From Clostridiaceae bacterium (GTDB lineage: Bacteria; Bacillota; Clostridia; Oscillospirales; Acutalibacteraceae), in assembly GCA_904501675.1 (NCBI GenBank), contig CAJGCL010000015.1, forward strand, positions 1-26,226: a stretch of 26,226 bases of DNA, written 5' to 3'. Positions 7,863 to 14,665 of the stretch are shown piece after piece. The notes under the pieces are model-generated. The model was not told the origin of the DNA. It made no database searches and saw nothing but the letters and a program-made list of their open reading frames with translations. The number at the start of each line of letters is the position of its first letter. Position 1 is the stretch's first letter. The translations under genes and the position numbers were made by a program.

Positions 7863-9095
7863 TTAACTGTTTTGTATTTCCTCCTGAACCTTCAAAAGCT
7901 CCATAAACCATTTTGTTTTTTCGGCTTTTGTAAATGGATCAGGCATTGAAGCGGCTGGTGTCCCTTTTCTCGCAGAGTATATAAAAGTGAACATTGAGCC
8001 GTATTTAACCTCTTTAACAAGAGATACAGTGTCAAGAAACTCTTCGTATGTTTCACCGGGGAAACCAACGATTATATCTGTTGTTAAATCAACACCCGGT
8101 ATTTTCTTTTTTGTATAATCAACAAGTTCAAGATATTTTTCTCTTGTGTAATGCCTGTTCATTTCTTTCAAAATTCGGTTATTACCAGACTGAACAGGTA
8201 AATGAAGATGACCACAGAAATGCTTACTCTCAGAAAGAACATCGATTAACTCAAAGCTACAATCTCTTGGATGAGATGTCATAAAATCAAATTCAAATTC
8301 CCCTTCAATTGCATCTATTCTGCGTACAAGCTCTGCAAAATTAACGCCAAAATCGCAACCCTTGCCATATGAGTTGACATTCTGACCAAGTAGAGTTATT
8401 TTTTTGTAACCTTCGTTAATAAGGATTTTTGCTTCATCAACAATAATATCAGGCTCTCTGCTTCGCTCCCTTCCCCTTACATGGGGCACTATGCAGTACG
8501 AGCAGAAATTATTGCAACCATACATAATCGGAAGCCATGCGTTTTCGCCGCTATCTCTTGAAGAAGGAAGACCCTCAGCAATAACCCCGTCACTTTCTTC
8601 AATACAAAAAATTCTTTTTTTGTTCTTAAACAAAGTGTAAATAAGTTCAGGCATTTTATGAGTAACATGAGTGCCGAAAACAAGATTAACAAAAGGATAA
8701 CTATTTTTGATTTTATCGGCAATATGCTTTTGTTGCATCATACAACCACAAAGAGCAATTATTAAATCAGAATTTGCTTTTTTAAGCTTTTTTATTGCAC
8801 CAACATTACCAAAAACTCTATCTTCTGCGTGTTCACGTATTGCACATGTATTGTAAAGAATAAAGTCTGCCTGATTAATATCATCAGAAAGCTCATAACC
8901 CATTTCAACAAGCATACCCTTTATATGCTCGCTATCAGCAACGTTACCCTGGCATCCGTAGGTGTGAATATAAGCCTTGGGAGCACGCTCTGAAAAACGA
9001 GCAGATAATATAGCATGAACTTTATCTGAATACTCTTTCTGAATTTTCAATTCTTCATTACTAACAAAATAATCTTTCTTCAAATCTAACACCAA
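7863..9095 (-). CDS. miaB: tRNA-2-methylthio-N6-dimethylallyladenosine synthase (MiaB), lacking the TRAM domain
   Basis: Radical-SAM methylthiotransferase that converts the i6A37 made by MiaA into ms2i6A37. The N-terminal UPF0004 domain holds the auxiliary cluster cysteines C48 (TYGCQGN), C84 (YNTCAIR) and C118 (LCGCM). The radical-SAM motif is C194-x3-C198-x2-C201, followed by the conserved SYCIVPHVRGRERS, TSHPRD and LPVQSGNNRILKEMNR blocks. The usual C-terminal TRAM RNA-binding domain (about 65 residues) is absent: the frame ends after MELLKVQEEIQNS at residue 410, only 51 bases before the next start codon, and I see no TRAM remnant in the other frames there. The start is TTG (9093-9095) directly after the stop of the upstream hydrolase gene, with GTG as the next codon, so initiation probably depends on coupling. 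Confidence 0.95.
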   Translation of the reverse strand: MVLDLKKDYFVSNEELKIQKEYSDKVHAILSARFSERAPKAYIHTYGCQGNVADSEHIKGMLVEMGYELSDDINQADFILYNTCAIREHAEDRVFGNVGAIKKLKKANSDLIIALCGCMMQQKHIADKIKNSYPFVNLVFGTHVTHKMPELIYTLFKNKKRIFCIEESDGVIAEGLPSSRDSGENAWLPIMYGCNNFCSYCIVPHVRGRERSREPDIIVDEAKILINEGYKKITLLGQNVNSYGKGCDFGVNFAELVRRIDAIEGEFEFDFMTSHPRDCSFELIDVLSESKHFCGHLHLPVQSGNNRILKEMNRHYTREKYLELVDYTKKKIPGVDLTTDIIVGFPGETYEEFLDTVSLVKEVKYGSMFTFIYSARKGTPAASMPDPFTKAEKTKWFMELLKVQEEIQNS

Positions 9096-10028
9096 TTAAT
9101 TCAAGGCATCTGTAAGGAAGCCTAAAATATCATAATAAACTTTTTCTTTGCAATCTTCGTTAAGAATTTCATGACGGCAGCAAGGATAAATAATAACAAG
9201 AGGGTCATGACCTGCTTCTGTTAATGAATCAGCACAGGCAATGGGACCTTTACCATTCATGCCAACAGGGTCAAGTGCACCTGAAATTATCATTATTGGC
9301 AAATCAAAAGGCACGCTAGAAGCCCACATTTTATCGCTGGCCAATATCCCGATTGAAGCCAGGTCTCTTATACCTGCAAGAGAAAGAGCTTGACCACAAA
9401 GAGGATCAGCAATATACTTCTGAACATTTTCTTTATTGATGCTCAACCAATCAAGGTCGGATGTTCTGTCGCTGATTGAAAGAGAAGAAAACTTGTTGAG
9501 CATTGAAGCCATCGGCTTATTAACAGTACGAGGACCAACCTTTGCAACAACTTTATCAAGAATATCAATAAAGAAGTTAAGGTCAAGCGGAACCTGAGCA
9601 GTACCACAAATAATAAGACCAGCAAGCTCTGAGCCAAATGTACTCGCATACACTCTTGCACAAAGAGAACCCATACTGTGGCCAAACATAAAGTAAGGAA
9701 GCTCCGGATAACGTCTGTGCATAATTGAATAAAGAATATGCATATCATCAACAAAACGACGATAACCATCTTTTTCTGCGGTAAAGCCTAAGTCTTCTTC
9801 ATAATCAACAGATTTACCATGACCTATATGGTCGTTACCACAAACAACAAAACCCTTAGAAGCAAGGAAAATTGCAAAATCTTCATATCTTTCAATATGC
9901 TCACAAACGCCATGAGAAATTTGCAACACAGCAATTGGCGCAACCTCATTATCTGACCAGATGAGAGTACGAATTTTATTAACACCGGTAGAAGAATTAA
10001 AGTAAGCCTCTTTCTTAATTATTGCCAT
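9096..10028 (-). CDS. alpha/beta hydrolase, monoacylglycerol lipase/lysophospholipase-like
   Basis: A 310-residue serine hydrolase of the alpha/beta fold (Hydrolase_4, monoglyceride-lipase-like). The oxyanion region LQISHGVCEHIERYEDFA, the GNDHIGHGKS loop and the nucleophile elbow GHSMGS (S118) are characteristic. D253 (SGALDPVG) and H286 (CCRHEI) complete a likely catalytic triad. No signal peptide or membrane segment is seen, so it is probably cytoplasmic. Typical substrates are monoacylglycerols or lysophospholipids, but the actual substrate cannot be read from sequence. The ATG start is preceded by AAAAGGAGG, an excellent ribosome site, and the gene is first behind the promoter at 10091-10119. 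Its TAA stop is immediately followed by the TTG start of miaB. Confidence 0.88.
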   Translation of the reverse strand: MAIIKKEAYFNSSTGVNKIRTLIWSDNEVAPIAVLQISHGVCEHIERYEDFAIFLASKGFVVCGNDHIGHGKSVDYEEDLGFTAEKDGYRRFVDDMHILYSIMHRRYPELPYFMFGHSMGSLCARVYASTFGSELAGLIICGTAQVPLDLNFFIDILDKVVAKVGPRTVNKPMASMLNKFSSLSISDRTSDLDWLSINKENVQKYIADPLCGQALSLAGIRDLASIGILASDKMWASSVPFDLPIMIISGALDPVGMNGKGPIACADSLTEAGHDPLVIIYPCCRHEILNEDCKEKVYYDILGFLTDALN

Positions 10029-10090
10029 TAAATTTTCCTCCTTTTAGATGAATTTCCGTCAAAAAGTAATACTCACCCATAATTGCTATT

Positions 10091-10119
10091 ATCATATCAT
10101 AATTATACTGTTTTTTCAA
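10091..10119 (-). promoter_or_regulatory. sigma-A-type promoter for the hydrolase-miaB-mutSL operon
   Basis: On the minus strand TTGAAA (10114-10119) is separated by 17 bases from TATGAT (10091-10096). The -10 element is preceded by TG at the extended -10 position. It lies about 60 bases upstream of the hydrolase start, and no other good promoter was seen within the run to position 1. Confidence 0.65.
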
Positions 10120-10165
10120 GATATATAATGTAATTATTTTATTATCAAAACACAATATTTTGTGG
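10118..10165 (+). promoter_or_regulatory. candidate tandem NrdR boxes upstream of the ThyX-like gene
   Basis: The imperfect palindrome ACACAATATTTTGTGG (10150-10165) agrees with the NrdR-box consensus acaCwAtATaTwGtGt at 14 of 16 positions. A weaker match, AAGATATATAATGTAA (10118-10133, about 10 of 16), begins 32 bases upstream. NrdR boxes characteristically occur as pairs about three helical turns apart. NrdR is the ATP/dATP-sensing repressor of ribonucleotide reductase genes. The boxes lie between the divergent hydrolase and ThyX-like promoters, and the weak box touches the hydrolase -35. This is a by-eye call in AT-rich DNA. Confidence 0.4.
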
Positions 10166-10180
10166 TAAGAAACTTTTATC

Positions 10181-10209
10181 TTGAATTATTTCTCTATATG
10201 TGATAACAT
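10181..10209 (+). promoter_or_regulatory. sigma-A-type promoter for the ThyX-like gene
   Basis: TTGAAT (10181-10186) is followed after 17 bases by TAACAT (10204-10209), with TG at 10201-10202 forming an extended -10. Transcription would begin near 10216, leaving a leader of about 30 bases with GGAGG at 10235-10239 and the ATG at 10246. Confidence 0.55.
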
Positions 10210-10245
10210 ATAAAACAACTATAGATTTAATAGTGGAGGCTTTAT

Positions 10246-11628
10246 ATGAATACTGAGTTTAACACAAATTCAAAAGCTATTATTATTGGCATGACTGATA
10301 CAGGCGAAAAGATTCCTGCAGCATCAGGTAGGATTTCAACACAGCCCGGTACAGCCCTTGAAATCCTCGATTTATCAAAGGATGCGCAGAAAAACGCCAA
10401 TCTTATTTCGAAAGTTACTCGCTCAGGTCATACATCAACTGTTGAACACACCGTTTTCAACCTTGCTTTTCAGAATGTATCAGTGCTTGTTGAGCAATTC
10501 GTAATTGAATTTCGTCTCGCTTCTTTTACTGTTAAATCAAGAAGATATGTTGATTTCGCAAAATTAGGATATTATGTTCCTCATTTTGAATCAAAAGCAA
10601 TCCATGATAAATACATACAGCATATGGACTACCTTTACAAAGAGTATGAAGCATTCATTGATGCCGGAATCCCTAAAGAAGATGCGCGGTTCCTTCTCCC
10701 ATATTCTTTATATAGCAACTTCTACTGCACGTTAAACGCAAGAGAGTTAATCAATATGCTTTATGCTATGATTTTCGGTAGAGGTAGCGAATTTCCTGAA
10801 CTTAAAGCTTTGGGCGAAAGCCTTCTCGAACAGGCCAAACAAATGACGCCCGGTATTTTTACAGACTTTGAAAATCGTCGTCCTAATAGAAAAGATGTTC
10901 CTCAATTCAACTATAAAGCCAAAAAAGAGCTTATTGAAAAAGAAGCACCTATTGAGCTTCTCAGCTACACTCCTGATGCTTCGAAAGCAATCGCTAAATT
11001 CGCTTTAATCGAGAACACAAACATCCCTACTGCTCAGATAGAAGAAATTATTTCTGACGAAAAAAAGTGTTCAAACATTATTAAAGAGGTTATCTCATCA
11101 AAACGTCAGAGAGCTCTTGAAGCTGCAACATTCACATTCAGAATAAATAATGTTTCTCTTTCTTGTCTTACACACTTTGCAAGACATAGAATGCAGTCAA
11201 TCGGCATCCCTTCACTTACTCTTACAGATAGAAGACGCCACATTCTTCCACCTACTATCGCCGAGAAAACAGAACTCAAAGAAAGATTTTGTCAGGCATT
11301 TACTAAAACTGCAGAACTTTACGATGAATTCAAAAATGCAGGAATCAGCGAAGAGCTTTGCGCATATATTCAGCTCAGCGGTAACACTGTTGATATTGTT
11401 ACTACAATTAATGGTAGAGAGCTCCTCTTGTTTATGAAGCTTCGCTCCTGCACAAGAGCACAATGGGAAATCCAGGAATTTGCCGTTGAAATGCTCAGAA
11501 AATTAAGAGAAGCTGATAAAACAGTATTTTCTTTCTATGGACCAAGTTGTTTTGTTGATAAATGTACCGAAGGTCCTATGACTTGCGGAAGAGCAGCAGA
11601 AATGAAAGAAATCTTTTCAAACTTATAA
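10246..11628 (+). CDS. tandem ThyX-like protein (FAD-dependent thymidylate synthase family, two fused copies)
   Basis: A 460-residue protein with two ThyX-like halves; ordinary ThyX is about 220-250 residues and makes dTMP from dUMP with FAD and methylene-tetrahydrofolate. The N-half has TSTVEHTVFNLAF and, at 88-101, EFRLASFTVKSRRY, where the ThyX signature RHRxxSxNxxSxRY has lost its first R and H but keeps S98, R100 and Y101. The C-half has ALEAATFTF, then RHRMQSIGIPSLTL from 313, which keeps RHR but loses the later SxRY part, and RAQWEIQEFA (404-413), matching the conserved C-terminal ThyX helix. The C-terminus has clustered cysteines (435, 440, 447). Whether it makes dTMP or has a different role is not decidable here. 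A GGAGG Shine-Dalgarno supports the ATG. It stands alone between its own promoter and a terminator. Confidence 0.85.
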   Translation: MNTEFNTNSKAIIIGMTDTGEKIPAASGRISTQPGTALEILDLSKDAQKNANLISKVTRSGHTSTVEHTVFNLAFQNVSVLVEQFVIEFRLASFTVKSRRYVDFAKLGYYVPHFESKAIHDKYIQHMDYLYKEYEAFIDAGIPKEDARFLLPYSLYSNFYCTLNARELINMLYAMIFGRGSEFPELKALGESLLEQAKQMTPGIFTDFENRRPNRKDVPQFNYKAKKELIEKEAPIELLSYTPDASKAIAKFALIENTNIPTAQIEEIISDEKKCSNIIKEVISSKRQRALEAATFTFRINNVSLSCLTHFARHRMQSIGIPSLTLTDRRRHILPPTIAEKTELKERFCQAFTKTAELYDEFKNAGISEELCAYIQLSGNTVDIVTTINGRELLLFMKLRSCTRAQWEIQEFAVEMLRKLREADKTVFSFYGPSCFVDKCTEGPMTCGRAAEMKEIFSNL

Positions 11629-11636
11629 AATCAATC

Positions 11637-11666
11637 AAACCCCGTTGGTCAAATCCAACGGGGTTT
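11637..11666. terminator. bidirectional terminator between ThyX-like and transglutaminase genes
   Basis: A perfect 12-base stem, AAACCCCGTTGG (11637-11648) and CCAACGGGGTTT (11655-11666), encloses a six-base loop. It lies between two convergent stop codons, and its A and T ends allow it to serve both strands, though neither U-tract is long. Confidence 0.85.
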
Positions 11667-11680
11667 ATCATTATGTATAA

Positions 11681-13129
11681 TTATTCCAAAACAATGTTTG
11701 TATTAGCACCAGTGCTTGCGCGAGCAATTATAGCTAAATCAAGAGCATCTATTACACCATCAAGATTAACATCACAGGAACGCTCCTCTGTAGTATCAAT
11801 AACATTATCTGTTGTCTTCCAAAGATTTATTGAAACAGAATAATCCATTTCATCGCAAATATCATCAGAATTAAGGTCGCCTAAAAGTATTATAATCCAT
11901 TCTTCTAAACCAGAATTCAAACCACTCTTAGCATTAAATTTCACATTATTAGCGAAATCATTTACAGGTATGTTAATGCCGTTGAAATAAATATTAGATT
12001 TACCTGCATCAAAAGCAGAAAGATATAAATAATTATCATCAAAATCGGCTGCAGAATTATATGTTGCGCCAAACAATGTGTTATGATTCTGATTACGTTC
12101 ATACGCCGTGCTGGAATAAGCTAATCTAGGAAGCGGCATCGCAAGATTATCATCGTTGATATGTTCTGCACTAAATTTTTTACCACCGAAACCATAGCTT
12201 GATGTCGTTTCTGAACCAGTCAAAAAGAAATCATAAAATGTACCTTTATTACCTTGATCATCCCACGTACAGTCAATAAAATACCATTTTCCATCATCCA
12301 TTTGCACCGCATTCCACATATGTCCTCCGCCTGTATCGGTTTTACCAGAAATACATACGCATGGAATGTTATAATAATCGCACAATAATTTAATAGCGTC
12401 AGAATAACCCTGACAAACAGCTCTGCCCTCAATAAGAGCGCCATAAGCATCATGAGCACTCATTTTATAGTCAGATGAATTCAAATCAGGATAATACACA
12501 GTATCAGCAAGATAATCGTGAACAGATTTTATAAAATTATATCTGTTACTCAAATCAACAGGTACCTGAGGTATTTTCGCCATAAGAGCACTATAATATT
12601 CCGGAAGATTTGAATCTGTATAATAATCAGTATCATATTGAGATACATTATCAAATACACCTACCTGATAATTCAGGGTCTTTATATATTTGCTTCCAGG
12701 ATAATAATAACCACCCGTAATACCATAGCCTGCATAGTAAAAAATATCCGGACGATCCGCACAGACTGCATCCATTATAACTGTAAGATAATTATCATTT
12801 AAATTACTTTCCGCAAACACATTGTTAGGAAATGTAACAGTAAAAGATCTTTTTCCAACGTTTTGAATAATTGCATCATACAAAATCTTCTGTGCTGAAT
12901 CAAGGAAATCATAGCAACAATAACCAAACTCAAAATTATCAATATCAAAGTGGTAGTAATAAGGCTGTGAGCTCGAGGAAAGTTTTTCACCTTTAATATC
13001 AAAAACAACTGAATCCGAAATATATGTATCAAAAGCAAGAGATTCTTCATATGCTGCATTGCCTAAAACACTACAACAACTCAAAATCAAAATAAAAGAA
13101 ACAAGTAAAGAAAGAAATTTTCTCATCAT
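11681..13129 (-). CDS. secreted transglutaminase-like protein with C-terminal type I dockerin
   Basis: A 482-residue exported protein. Residues 1-25 form a signal peptide (MMRKF, a hydrophobic core, then a GNAA cleavage region). A region of no recognised fold follows, and then a transglutaminase/protease-like core with a probable triad: C239 in RAVCQGYSDAIKLLC, H270 in GGGHMWNAV, D285 in WYFIDCTWDD. This family includes cysteine peptidases as well as transglutaminases, so the reaction is open. The C-terminus (about 418-475) is a type I dockerin with two calcium-loop repeats, DLNSDDICDEMD and DVNLDGVIDALD, each with D/N at positions 1, 3, 5, 9 and 12. Dockerins bind cohesin modules of scaffoldins, so the protein probably joins a cellulosome-like or surface complex. 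I chose the ATG at 13127-13129 (or the next codon) because AAGGAGTGAT precedes it. Confidence 0.88.
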   Translation of the reverse strand: MMRKFLSLLVSFILILSCCSVLGNAAYEESLAFDTYISDSVVFDIKGEKLSSSSQPYYYHFDIDNFEFGYCCYDFLDSAQKILYDAIIQNVGKRSFTVTFPNNVFAESNLNDNYLTVIMDAVCADRPDIFYYAGYGITGGYYYPGSKYIKTLNYQVGVFDNVSQYDTDYYTDSNLPEYYSALMAKIPQVPVDLSNRYNFIKSVHDYLADTVYYPDLNSSDYKMSAHDAYGALIEGRAVCQGYSDAIKLLCDYYNIPCVCISGKTDTGGGHMWNAVQMDDGKWYFIDCTWDDQGNKGTFYDFFLTGSETTSSYGFGGKKFSAEHINDDNLAMPLPRLAYSSTAYERNQNHNTLFGATYNSAADFDDNYLYLSAFDAGKSNIYFNGINIPVNDFANNVKFNAKSGLNSGLEEWIIILLGDLNSDDICDEMDYSVSINLWKTTDNVIDTTEERSCDVNLDGVIDALDLAIIARASTGANTNIVLE

Positions 13130-13146
13130 ATCACTCCTTGTTTTTG

Positions 13147-13175
13147 ATTTTAGCATAGGAAAATAAATGTTTCAA
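13147..13175 (-). promoter_or_regulatory. sigma-A-type promoter for the transglutaminase-dockerin gene
   Basis: On the minus strand TTGAAA (13170-13175) is followed after 17 bases by TAAAAT (13147-13152), with TG at the extended -10 position. It is only about 18 bases upstream of the chosen ATG, leaving a very short leader that still contains the AAGGAG site. Confidence 0.6.
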
Positions 13176-13271
13176 CTTAATTTTCGTTATGAACTCATGT
13201 TTTATATGCAACTTGTACCATTTTAAATCAAATTTTATTCCAATTTTTTCTTGTAATAAGAAATAATTCTA

Positions 13272-13300
13272 TTGAAAGATATTGATAGAAGGTATATAAT
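13272..13300 (+). promoter_or_regulatory. sigma-A-type promoter for the Nudix operon
   Basis: TTGAAA (13272-13277) and a perfect TATAAT (13295-13300) are separated by 17 bases. The start of transcription would fall near 13307, followed by GTGAGGT (13324-13330) and the ATG at 13339. A tandem ten-base repeat, TATTGAAAGA then TATTGATAGA (13270-13289), covers the -35 and spacer. Confidence 0.75.
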
Positions 13301-13338
13301 ACCCTTTAGATTTTCTATTTTTCGTGAGGTTAACTTAA

Positions 13339-14088
13339 ATGTTAGGTAAATTAATAAGGGTATCGATTACCGACGCGGTAGGATCACCGATGCCCAACGG
13401 AGATACCTACAAACTCAACCACGGCACACCAATAGGTAAATTCCGTGCATCATCACCTGTCAGTGGTGTTTTAATTTTAGGTATCGACAATCCCGTTAAA
13501 CATTTTGATGGCAGAGTTATTGCCATTTTGCGTTTCCGTGATAACGGAGAACAAAAGCTTATTGCCGCACCAAAATCTAAAAGGTATATTGATTGGGAAA
13601 TACGCAGAGCAATTTCCTTTATTACAAATGGACGAGCTTTTTCTCTGGATTGCTACTATGAAAAATCCTGTGGCGCTGTCGTATACAGAAATATTGGCGG
13701 AATAACAAGATTTTTACTAATTAAAAACAGAAGAAGTTCTAATTGGAGCTTTCCAAAAGGTCATGTTGAAGATGGCGAAACCCTGAAACAGACCGCAAAA
13801 CGTGAAGTTCTTGAGGAAACAGGAATTCATCTTGAAATTTTCCCGGGTTTTATAAGTAAATCACAATATACAATTCAGAATAAAATTCAAAAAACTGTTC
13901 ATATCTTTACCGGAACCACCAAGGATGAACAAACAAAAATCCAACAAGAAGAAATTGAAGATTATATATGGCTTCCTTTTGACGGCGCATATAAATATCT
14001 TAAATTTGAAAATGATAAAGCAATCCTTAAAGAAGCGCACGAATTTCTGATTGAAAATAAATATATCAGCGAGGTACAAAATGGTTAA
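13339..14088 (+). CDS. Nudix hydrolase fused to an inorganic-pyrophosphatase-like N-terminal domain
   Basis: A 249-residue two-domain protein. Residues 107-245 form a Nudix hydrolase: the box GHVEDGETLKQTAKREVLEE, continuing to TGI, fits Gx5Ex7REUxEExGU exactly at 141-163, so it should cleave a nucleoside-diphosphate-linked substrate with Mg2+. Residues 1-97 (MLGKLIRVSITDAVGSP, YKLNHG, LILGIDNPVKHFDGRVIAI, LIAAPKSKRY) resemble the short pyrophosphatase-like beta-barrel protein found in many Firmicutes, in which the pyrophosphatase active-site acids are mostly missing. That domain is therefore more likely a binding module than a second enzyme; this is inference. The substrate is unknown; AsnA-, Ap4A- or mutator-type Nudix activities are all possible. 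The gene has its own promoter and overlaps the next by 8 bases. Confidence 0.82.
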   Translation: MLGKLIRVSITDAVGSPMPNGDTYKLNHGTPIGKFRASSPVSGVLILGIDNPVKHFDGRVIAILRFRDNGEQKLIAAPKSKRYIDWEIRRAISFITNGRAFSLDCYYEKSCGAVVYRNIGGITRFLLIKNRRSSNWSFPKGHVEDGETLKQTAKREVLEETGIHLEIFPGFISKSQYTIQNKIQKTVHIFTGTTKDEQTKIQQEEIEDYIWLPFDGAYKYLKFENDKAILKEAHEFLIENKYISEVQNG

Positions 14089-14572
14089 CGAGATAGTTGA
14101 GGTTTTTGTCAGCTTTTTAGAAAGCAATAATATCCCCACAGCACTCATCCCTTTTATTATTTCTCTTTTCCCTGTATTAGAGCTCAGAGGCGGTATGATA
14201 GCCGCATTTATTTTAGGGGTACCTTTTATTCAGGCATTCCTTGTTTGCTTCATTGGCAATATGATACCAATCCCATTCATTCTTCTCTTCATAAGAAAGA
14301 TTTTTTCTCTAATGAAGAAATCAAAAGCTCTTTCGAAAATTGTTGATAAAATGGAAAAAAGAGCATCTAAAAAACAAGACACAATGGTTAAATACAAAGA
14401 ATGGGGACTTCTTTTATTTGTTGCAATTCCCCTTCCAGGTACAGGCGGTTGGACAGGCGCTTTAATTGCTGCTCTTATGGATTTGCGTTTTAAAAAATGT
14501 TTACCAATTATTGCAATTGGTGTATTTGTCGCAGGGCTTATAATGTCTTTTGTTACATACGGAATATTCTGA
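14081..14572 (+). CDS. small multidrug-export-family membrane protein (COG2426/PF06695 type)
   Basis: A 163-residue integral membrane protein with about four hydrophobic segments. It carries the family landmarks LFPVLELRGGMIAAFILGV near the N-terminus and VAIPLPGTGGWTGALIAAL in the second half, related by symmetry to the re-entrant half-helices of DedA-like transporters. The name small multidrug-export protein is historical, and the transported substrate is not established. I chose the ATG at 14081 because GCGAGGT lies just upstream and family proteins start near this point; its start overlaps the Nudix stop by 8 bases, so translation is coupled. It is the last gene before the terminator at 14578. 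Confidence 0.85.
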   Translation: MVNEIVEVFVSFLESNNIPTALIPFIISLFPVLELRGGMIAAFILGVPFIQAFLVCFIGNMIPIPFILLFIRKIFSLMKKSKALSKIVDKMEKRASKKQDTMVKYKEWGLLLFVAIPLPGTGGWTGALIAALMDLRFKKCLPIIAIGVFVAGLIMSFVTYGIF

Positions 14573-14577
14573 ACTTC

Positions 14578-14603
14578 AAAGCATCGTAATTACGATGCTT
14601 TTT
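14578..14603 (+). terminator. rho-independent terminator after the Nudix operon
   Basis: The palindrome AAGCATCGTAATTACGATGC with flanking A and T pairs folds into a hairpin with a loop of about four bases and runs into TTTTT. It begins six bases after the TGA stop at 14570-14572. Confidence 0.85.
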
Positions 14604-14606
14604 CTA

Positions 14607-14635
14607 TTGATTTTATCAATATTTTTTTGTATTAT
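14607..14635 (+). promoter_or_regulatory. sigma-A-type promoter for thiN
   Basis: TTGATT (14607-14612) is followed after 17 bases by TATTAT (14630-14635). The -35 lies within a small inverted repeat, ATTGAT-TTT-ATCAAT (14606-14620), followed by a T-run. No room or sequence is present for a TPP riboswitch; the leader is only about 25 bases, with GGTGAT as ribosome site. Confidence 0.55.
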
Positions 14636-14665
14636 TATAGCATTACAAGTTAATGGTGATTTCAA

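Noticed and set aside
10029..10245. Small RNA or missed gene in the largest intergenic region
   Set aside because: No open frame with a ribosome site and no terminator hairpin; the content is explained by two divergent promoters and the candidate operator.
14636..14665. TPP riboswitch expected before thiN
   Set aside because: The leader is only about 25-30 bases and none of the conserved thi-box sequence is present.
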